Shown one piece after another: positions 57,455 through 64,000 of a DNA stretch of 64,000 bases; position 1 is the stretch's first letter, and the number at the start of each line of letters is the position of its first letter. Source of the stretch: Pratylenchus scribneri (taxonomy: Eukaryota > Nematoda > Chromadorea > Rhabditida > Pratylenchidae); assembly GCA_030063045.1 (NCBI GenBank), contig JAQSEB010000021.1:2542001-2606000 (forward strand), in the 5' to 3' direction. A program made the position numbers and the translations under genes. Below the pieces are notes generated by a model. It was not told the DNA's origin. It searched no databases and saw nothing but the letters and a program-made list of their open reading frames with translations.

Positions 57455-59131
57455 TTAGAAGTTCACGTACACCAAATCGTTGTGGACGCCTTGTTGCGAG
57501 AATGATTGGTTGAGCTAAAATAAAAATTATAAATTTCTCATGAAATCATGGAATTTACTTAAAATTTTTTGTCGAAAAAACCATTAGGGAAGCTATACAT
57601 ATGTTACAGCTAATTCTGGGAATTAGCTAATCCCAGGATTAGCTAGCATGCTAATTTTGGTAATCTCAATTTCTAGGCATCGAACAGATTCGAGAGTAGA
57701 CACTTTCGATTCGCCAAAGTCGATTTACTATAGGAAAAATCAATAAAGACCTTTCCTTTAGATCCCTTTCCCCTAGCCCTAATCATAGAATCCATGCCGG
57801 CCAGTGTTGCACAAAATTTGAGACGTCCGTCCTCTCGTCCGTCCCCTATTTTTTAATTTTCGCTCGTCCGTCCTTATTTTTTTTCAATGTGTTTCGTCCG
57901 TCCACTCGTCCGTCCCTATTTTTTTCAATGTGTCTCGTCCGTCCACTCGTCCGTCCTTTATTTTTTCAATGTCTCTCGTCCGTCCTCTCGTCCGTCCCTA
58001 TTTTTTTCAATGTCTCTCGTCCGTCCACTCGTCCCGTTCTCGTCCTTTCTCGTCTTTCAATAAATTTTTAAAATTTCAAAAATGCATAAAAAAGAGGGCA
58101 GAGGCAGAGCGCAGCCGCAGAGGCAGAGCCGCAGCAATAGCAACAGCCAGTGGGAGGAAGGAGGAGGAAATTGGAATGGAAGAGGCAAGAGTGAATGAAT
58201 TTTTATTGATTTTCTTTTGCCTATTGCCTGCCTTTTTTGCTTTTTTCTGTCGTCTCGTCCTTTCTTTTATCGCTCGTCCGTCATCTCGTCCGTCCCTATT
58301 TTTTTCAATGTGTCTCGTCCGTCCACTCGTCCGTCCCTATTTTTTTCAATGTCTCTCGTCCGTCCTCTCGTCCGTCCTTTATTTTTTCATTTTCGCTCGT
58401 CCGTCCTCTCGTCCGTCCTTTTAAGGCAAAGACGAGGACGAGACGAGAGGACGGACGAAGACGAGGACGTTTTGTGCAACACTGATGCCGGCCCTATCCC
58501 TAACCATAGCCTCTAAACCGGTCTGAAATTGAAATTTCATCAAGTAAATCGTCGAGTCGCGTTGATTTAGCCTACTCTCGAGCCTGTACGATGCCCAGAA
58601 ACCAAGATTTCAGAAATTAGTTAGCTTCAAATCCCTAGCTAATCCCAGAGGAATATCTAATTCCCAGAATTATCTACAACACATATATTTGGAAATCAAA
58701 AATATCCTCTATGATTTATCCGTAATTAAACTTTTGAAAATTATGAAATAAAGTTGAAATTTTAAGAAAAAAAATGTCTTATTATTTTACAATTTTGTTT
58801 ATTTTCATAAAATTTTAAAGGCTTTTAAGAGGACTTTTTGAGGTTTTCGAATGGCATATCGCCTTCCGGAATTGGTTACTTCTTTGTTGAATTATGGCTA
58901 AAAGAACTACCCAAGCTACTAAAAAATGAAGGTAATTGAATAAATTTTTTGAAAATTATTAAAAAATTATATTTTTTAATTTTCCTAAAAAATTACGTCC
59001 AATTCATGGCCATCCGAGGCAAAGAAGCGGACATTCTGTGCTGAGCCCGTCAAAATCATGGCCACCTCATCCAATTGGCATTGCTCATTGAAGGGTTGTT
59101 CCTCGCCGTTGACGCGTTTAAGGATGATCAT
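57455..59131 (-). CDS. 64-residue ubiquitin-fold-like protein, paralogue 1
   Basis: Two exons, 58997-59131 (45 codons) and 57455-57514, phase 0; 64 residues. It reads MIILKRVNGEEQPFNE, then a helix-like QLDEVAMILTGS, then NVRFFASDGHELD and SFSQQGVHNDLVYVNF. Strand-hairpin-helix-strand order and the closing loop fit a minimal beta-grasp (ubiquitin-like) fold, but there is no C-terminal Gly-Gly. The gene at 61476-62187 has the same exon 1 length, the same intron position and phase, and matching blocks (MIIL, GHEL, QQG, V.V.F). They are divergent paralogues 2.3 kb apart. No signal peptide: cytosolic. The 1.5 kb intron is almost entirely transposons. Fold call is inference; function unknown. Confidence 0.75.
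57601..58686. mobile_element. Outer MITE, CAGCTAATTCTGGGAATTAG ends, split by a hAT-like element
   Basis: Left CAGCTAATTCTGGGAATTAG and right CTAATTCCCAGAATTATCTA are inverted; GCTAATCCCAG/TCGAGAGTAGAC blocks recur inverted at 58560-58660. Interrupted by the element at 57802-58484; without it about 400 bp. Target duplication not resolved. Confidence 0.7.
57802..58484. mobile_element. 683 bp hAT-like MITE with perfect 8 bp target duplication
   Basis: Ends CAGTGTTGCACAAAAT and TTTTGTGCAACACTG. ATGCCGGC flanks both sides (57794-57801, 58485-58492). Subterminal arrays of CTCGTCCGTCC words; the array has 43 bp units with TTTTTTCAATGT. The centre has a GCAGAGGCAGAGC patch. The open frames inside are repeat by-products. 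Confidence 0.9.
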
Positions 59132-61475
59132 TTTGTGGGAAAATTAATTCTTTTTGTTAATTTAATTGATTTGTTCTTAAATGGGGAATCATGAATTAAG
59201 ACCTCTATTTTTATTTTTAATAAATTTTAAAGTAATTTCCCTACTTAAATATTTCTAAAAAATGGATTAAATTTTAAAATTTTCATAATTTTCCTAAATG
59301 AATGAAATGCTTTAGATAAATAGAAAAATAAGATTTAAGCTTAGTTTTCATCATTAAATTTGAAAAGGATATATAAGTGGTAAAGTAAATATTAGTTCTT
59401 TTTTAAGGAAATGGATTAAGTAATAGTTTTATGATTTTAAAATTTGGATAGGAATTTAATTTTTCACTGAATCTAAATTTTTAATATAAATTAAATATTT
59501 TATTGACTAGGGAATATAAGTTTATTCGGCATTTATATTTAAAAAATCTGCAATATATCTAATCCAAGCACTTTTGAAACTCATCCCAAAGTCTATTACG
59601 GTTTACCAGAAATAGATGACCAAAAATGTTTGCTATATATTTTTAGTTATTCCAATTTTTTTAGCAGAGAATAGAAATTTTATAAAACCATAGATTCACA
59701 TTTCTATTAAAAAAATGAATAAAATAGTGAACGGTAAATTTAATATTTTATTTGCTGGTGTGTTATATGAGAATTATCCGGCATTTATATTGTGCCATTC
59801 GGAATATTATTATCAATATTTTGCGTCGAATTTAATCCATACCCCAAGGCTCATCTCAACCAAATGCCTCACAATATTTATTGTTTACATCAAATTGGTC
59901 CGGCCCTTCCATTGAAGTGTGTTCTCCGATAGATGGATTGGTGGAAAATAGGCCCACAGCTTTGCAATAAACAATAAACAAGGACACTTGAAGGGTGGTG
60001 GCTCTCTCTCTCTCTCAATGTCTCGAGACATTTTGACTTGTTTACATCATTTCCCTGTCCCCATTTTACCATATTGTTCTTTGTTGCTTTATATTTTGGA
60101 AGATATATAATAGAATTGCAAATCTTATTAATTTTTTAATGAATATTAATATTATATTTACATAATATGATTTTAAAACACAAAATTTTGAAGAATTTAT
60201 TAAAGAAAAATTAGTAGATTTGATTGGCAATCGCAAAAAAATTATGACGAAAAAAAGCTATAAAATAGGTCAAAATCAGAAATTGAATGTAATGGAATTG
60301 CAAATTAAAACAATTTTAAAAATGAATGAATATTAGCTTACCATCTTCATATCCATTTTATAGCCCTGAGTAGGAAAATTAATCAAAGAAAGAATTAATG
60401 TAATCGATAGAAATTGCAAAATTTAGCAAAATAGACCTAAATCGAGCATTATTCTATTTTATCATAACATTCTAATCAATTATTTGTTTAAATAAAATTT
60501 TGATAGCAAAATGTTCTAAAAAAGCTCAATATGAAGATTTTATTAATAGAGTGAAGAATTGCTGGGAAAATTTTGGCCGCCGGCCAAAAGACTGGAAGAA
60601 TTTAAATCATTTTATTTCCTCATTCTTTTAATTAATTTCCATTCCAGTCCCGGCTCTTTTTCCCCTTCCTTTTCGTCAGCAGCAGTTGTTTTGACCAAAA
60701 ATAGGCAGAAAAAATTTCACCGAAAACAGTAAACAAAGTCGCGATGGCCGCCTCCCTTCCTCTCAATGCGAACACAAAATTCTCGAGATTTTTTGCAAAA
60801 TAAAAAAATAATCCATGGAAGTGAATGGAAATATGATGGAACTGTTGGAAAATTGGCGAATTCCGAATTGAATAACACTTTGACGAATAATAAAATTATT
60901 GCGAAAGGGAATAGAATATTAAAGTGCGGTCCAAGTCATTTGATCGAAAATATTCCACCCACTTTTTTATTTTGTTATAAATATTGCCAAATTGTCTGAT
61001 TTTCCCTACTTTTTAGAGCCAATTATTTTCCAAAATTATTTCCTTTCCTAAATATAATATATTTGTGCATCATTTTTTACACTAAATTTATGCATATAGT
61101 CTAAAAATGTATTTAGCAGTAAGCCAAAAATTTCTTGAAATTTAATATAGATTTAATTACATAATTTTAGAATAAACTCATAAGGGATAAGATATTCAAA
61201 AATATATTTTATGAAATTAATTAAATTAAAATAAAAATTAGAATAAAAACTACATTGAAAACAAAAAAGTATTAAAAAAATTTTTCATTTTATTAATGAG
61301 TTTTACATAATTCCACTCTAGGATTTTCAATGTCTATATTTAAATGGTATATGTAATAAAAAATTATTTAAAAAAATCCGAAGAAAATTAATATTAAATT
61401 TTTAATTTATTTTATTTTTTCAGATTAGACAAAATAATTCAATAATTTCCATATTTCCTCAAATAAATTGCAAAA
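59132..61475. other. Divergent intergenic region
   Basis: 2.3 kb between the two ubiquitin-fold-like genes. AT-rich; a CT microsatellite at about 60004-60017 is the only notable feature. No supported gene. Confidence 0.55.
61410..61423 (+). promoter_or_regulatory. Splice-acceptor-like site before a start codon
   Basis: TTTTATTTTTTCAG ends 52 bases before the ATG at 61476. No upstream exon is evident, so this may be a spliced-leader acceptor or the end of a 5'UTR intron. Confidence 0.45.
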
Positions 61476-62187
61476 ATGATCATCCTTGAGCTGGAAGATG
61501 GCAATGAAATGCCAATTCAAGAGAATCGATTTGTCAAGGATATTTCGAGGAGTTTGGCTGGACCAGTGCGAAAATTGAAATTCATTGCGCCAAATGGCCA
61601 CGAATTGGAGGTAAAGAAAAACATTTTATTCGAATGGGTAATTCCAAAAATATTTTTTTGTAAAAAGGCCATCCAAATTTTATTTAATGAATTTTGTTAT
61701 TTTATTAGCAATATTTCAGCAATCTTTCTAAATTATTTATAAAACTTTTATACACCTTTTGATTAAGTGCTATTTCTTTAGAATTAGTACATTTAATACC
61801 AAAATGATTGATCAAAAACACATATTTGGCCAAAAAGTTTTATCAGATAAATTAAAAAATTGACAGAATTTTGGTTTAATTTACCATTTTTTGGTTATAC
61901 AATTTTGTCTTTTACAATAAAATCCATTAATTCTTTCTCTAAATCAACTCATCACAATCAATGGTCAATGGAATCATTTGCCGAAATTAAAGCTAATTTT
62001 CATATAAAAAAATTTATTTTTAATTTTTTGCTCAATATATTGATACACAAATTTCGTTCAATCAAATTAACAATAGAAAAAGTAATAAAATAGAAAATTA
62101 TAAATTTATTCCTTTCATTTTTAGCCCAATTTTACATTTGCCCAACAAGGAATCCATCCGGGCGATGTCATCCAAGTGCATTTTTGA
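61476..62187 (+). CDS. 65-residue ubiquitin-fold-like protein, paralogue 2
   Basis: Two exons, 61476-61610 (45 codons) and 62125-62187, phase 0; 65 residues. It reads MIILELEDGNEMPIQENR, a helix FVKDISRSLAG, then KLKFIAPNGHELEPNF and QQGIHPGDVIQVHF. The last motif, with PGD before an alternating hydrophobic strand, is common in beta-grasp proteins such as ubiquitin-like modifiers and MoaD/ThiS. The chain is shorter than ubiquitin (76) and lacks Gly-Gly, so conjugation is unlikely; it could be a free ubiquitin-like adaptor. Paralogue of 57455-59131, which has lost one residue in the PGD loop. The intron here is 514 bp without a recognised transposon. Confidence 0.75.
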
Positions 62188-62469
62188 ATCAATTTATCAA
62201 CGCAAATGCGCAAAATGAATTTTTATGTGATGAATGGAAAAAATTATGAAGATAATTAAATACTATTTTTTCACATTTTTTTAAATTTAATTTCACTTAA
62301 ATAAAATCTGTATTTTTATTTTTGGTTCAATTTTTCTAAAATAAAATTTAATTCATTTGATAAAGGGCCCGCCGGATCTGTTTAAGAATATAGTCATAAT
62401 TAGATAAAATATTTTCAAAATTAATTGATAAAATTGACAAAAAAATATTAAGAAAAAACAAGTTAAAAT

Positions 62470-62949
62470 TAGGGTTCAGCGGTACCGGTACTTTGGACCA
62501 AAATCGGTAACGGTACTTGCCGGTACCAGCCTACTCGGTATTCGGTACCGGTACTGGGTTTAGGGTCGGTACCCGGTACCGGTATTTTTCGCTAGTCGGT
62601 ACCGGTACTAGTCGGTACTGACGGTACTGGAGAAAAAATGGTAAAAAATCATAAAAATTTTTAAAAAATCAATTTTTTTTCTTTCAAAAATCAAAAATTT
62701 TTGATACAGAGAAATAAAAAATAGCTTCATAAAAGATTTAAATTTGACTGAAATTTTCATTTTGAAGAAAAAAATTTTAAAAAAAATAAAATTTTGGCCA
62801 AAAATGCCATTTTAGGGGGTGCTTGTCAGTACCGACTAGTACCGAGTTGAAAAAACGGTACCAGTACTGCCAAAATCGGTACCGGTACTGGCCAAAGGCC
62901 GGTACTTCGGTACCAGTACCGACCGGTACTGCGGTACCGCTGAACCCTA
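62470..62949. mobile_element. 480 bp hAT-like MITE with perfect 8 bp target duplication
   Basis: Ends TAGGGTTCAGCGGTACCG and CGGTACCGCTGAACCCTA are perfect inverted repeats. GTTAAAAT flanks both sides (62462-62469, 62950-62957). Both subterminal regions are arrays of CGGTACC words around an AT-rich centre. The first seven bases match the element at 8411. Confidence 0.92.
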
Positions 62950-63000
62950 GTTAAAATCCGGTTCTTTCTGAATTTATACTAATTTATAAAAAATTAATTT

Positions 63001-63355
63001 TTTTATTCCATAAAGTGCATTTATTCATAAAAATAAGTACAAAATAAAGGAAAATATTTTGTTGGAAGAGACTGCAAATTTTCCCACCTTTTTCATTTAA
63101 TCGGAATTTAAAATTTCCTTCTTATCTATGGGAATTTTTTGTAATAGTTTTTTTATTAAGCCAATTTATTAACTTTTAAAAATACAAAAATTTATTATTA
63201 TAAATAAAAGTACAAAATGTTGAAAAATATTTGCTGCAAATTTTCCCACCTTTTTAATTGGAATTTAAAATTTCCTTCCCATACAAAAAATGGGAAATGA
63301 GATTTTTAAATTCTTATTAAGCCAATTTTTTAACTTTTATAATACAACAATTTTT
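63001..63355. repeat. About 175 bp tandem duplication
   Basis: Two copies: each has AAATAAxAGTACAAAAT, CTGCAAATTTTCCCACCTTT, GGAATTTAAAATTTCCTTC, then ATTAAGCCAATTT and TTAACTTTTA. Diverged by several substitutions. Confidence 0.85.
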
Positions 63356-63889
63356 AACAATTTAAATTAATTCTCACAATATTAATTAATTAACACAATA
63401 ATGGGTGGTCTTACCATGAAAAAAATATGTAAAAAAAATAAAATTCAAATTCAAAAAATTTTATTAACGGATGATCTTTTTGAGAACAGAGCTTTATAAT
63501 GCGCAGATTACGGACCAATTTATTACATTTTAAAAATCTACAGTAGTTTGTGAATTCGAAGCCGAATAAAAAGATCAAATTTAAAAAAAAAAGATTAAAT
63601 AATTTGCGTACAAATTTTAGCTCCTGAAAAATATTTGATAATCTTTTTTTTATTCTATAATAAAACCCACTGAGTTTCGTAAAATATTTTATTTATAGCA
63701 TTTAATATCAAAATGATGGATTAAAAATATAATTGTGCAGAATTTTAAGGCTAAAAATGAAAATTATTTTTTATTTTTTTTTTGTTTTATAATCTTTTAA
63801 CTTTTAGGGTTTTCGTTTCGATCAAATTCACCAATACTTTTTCTGATTAATTTATTCAATTCGGAACTTATCAATGGTGTTGGTACCAA

Positions 63890-64000
63890 ATTTGAAAAAA
63901 TTAATTGATGGTAATATTTTGCGAAAAAAAAACACTGAAAATTGCAAAAAAAAAAAACATTGAATTGCGAAAAAAAATTGAAAATTGCGAAAAGTTTATA
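63890..64000. mobile_element. Left edge of a GCGAAAAGTTTATAA MITE, cut by the window
   Basis: ATTGCGAAAAGTTTATA at the last bases matches the left end of the elements at 10243 and 30001. It is preceded by several TTGCGAAAAAAAA words. Confidence 0.6.

Larger units (their letters stand above)
62188..64000. other. Intergenic region to window end
   Basis: Holds a hAT-like element (62470-62949), a tandem duplication (63001-63355) and the left edge of another MITE at the window end. No gene seen. Confidence 0.6.

Noticed and set aside
57889..58516. Open frames rich in RPSSRPS-type repeats
   Set aside because: They are the CTCGTCCGTCC word array of a hAT-like element, open in all three frames.

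Overview
The window is AT-rich eukaryotic nuclear DNA. Genes are broken by many small GT-AG introns (about 40 bp to 1.5 kb), acceptors mostly end TTTCAG, TTTAG or TAAG, and most genes encode small secreted or nematode-type proteins. Family content points to a nematode: a coiled-coil plus SPRY protein of the Ran-binding-protein/SPRYSEC type, a secreted fatty-acid-binding protein, ShK-type cysteine domains, PUR-repeat proteins and an SLC1 glutamate-type transporter. SPRY genes beside several small signal-peptide genes suggest a plant-parasitic (tylenchoid) nematode; this is inference. I found no tRNA, rRNA or CRISPR. All multi-exon models were built by hand from reading frame, splice dinucleotides and phase.

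Layout. 1-1688: MIF-like gene (minus), then about 5 kb of repeats. 6589-9725: secreted fatty-acid-binding protein (plus) with transposon-filled introns. 11179-27589: a run of minus-strand genes: two paralogous small Cys-rich secreted proteins, a coiled-coil/SPRY protein, a UBA+UBC ubiquitin-conjugating enzyme, and two tandem PUR-repeat paralogues. 27934-29839: a secreted repeat protein (plus). 30699-36619: a protein ending in two ShK domains (minus). 39134-41366: a duplicated pair of small secreted proteins (plus), each with a similar antisense exon behind it. 42277-44648: an unrecognised secreted or anchored protein (minus). 46801-54252: a complete 14-exon SLC1 transporter (minus). 54917-55344: a small lysine-rich secreted protein (minus). 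57455-62187: a divergent pair of about 65-residue proteins that look like a minimal ubiquitin fold.

Mobile DNA is the other main content. At least nine non-autonomous hAT-like elements have YARNG termini, several with perfect 7-8 bp target duplications, and most carry their own GC-rich word repeated near the ends. Others are Mutator-like elements with 8-9 bp duplications, palindromic fold-backs and TA-flanked mariner-like elements. Three cases of one element nested in another are visible. No transposase gene was found, so any mobilising enzyme must be elsewhere.

Functionally the window mixes housekeeping genes (UBC, PUR, SLC1) with small lineage-specific paralogue pairs. At least four pairs are duplicates at short range, which suggests an actively duplicating region.
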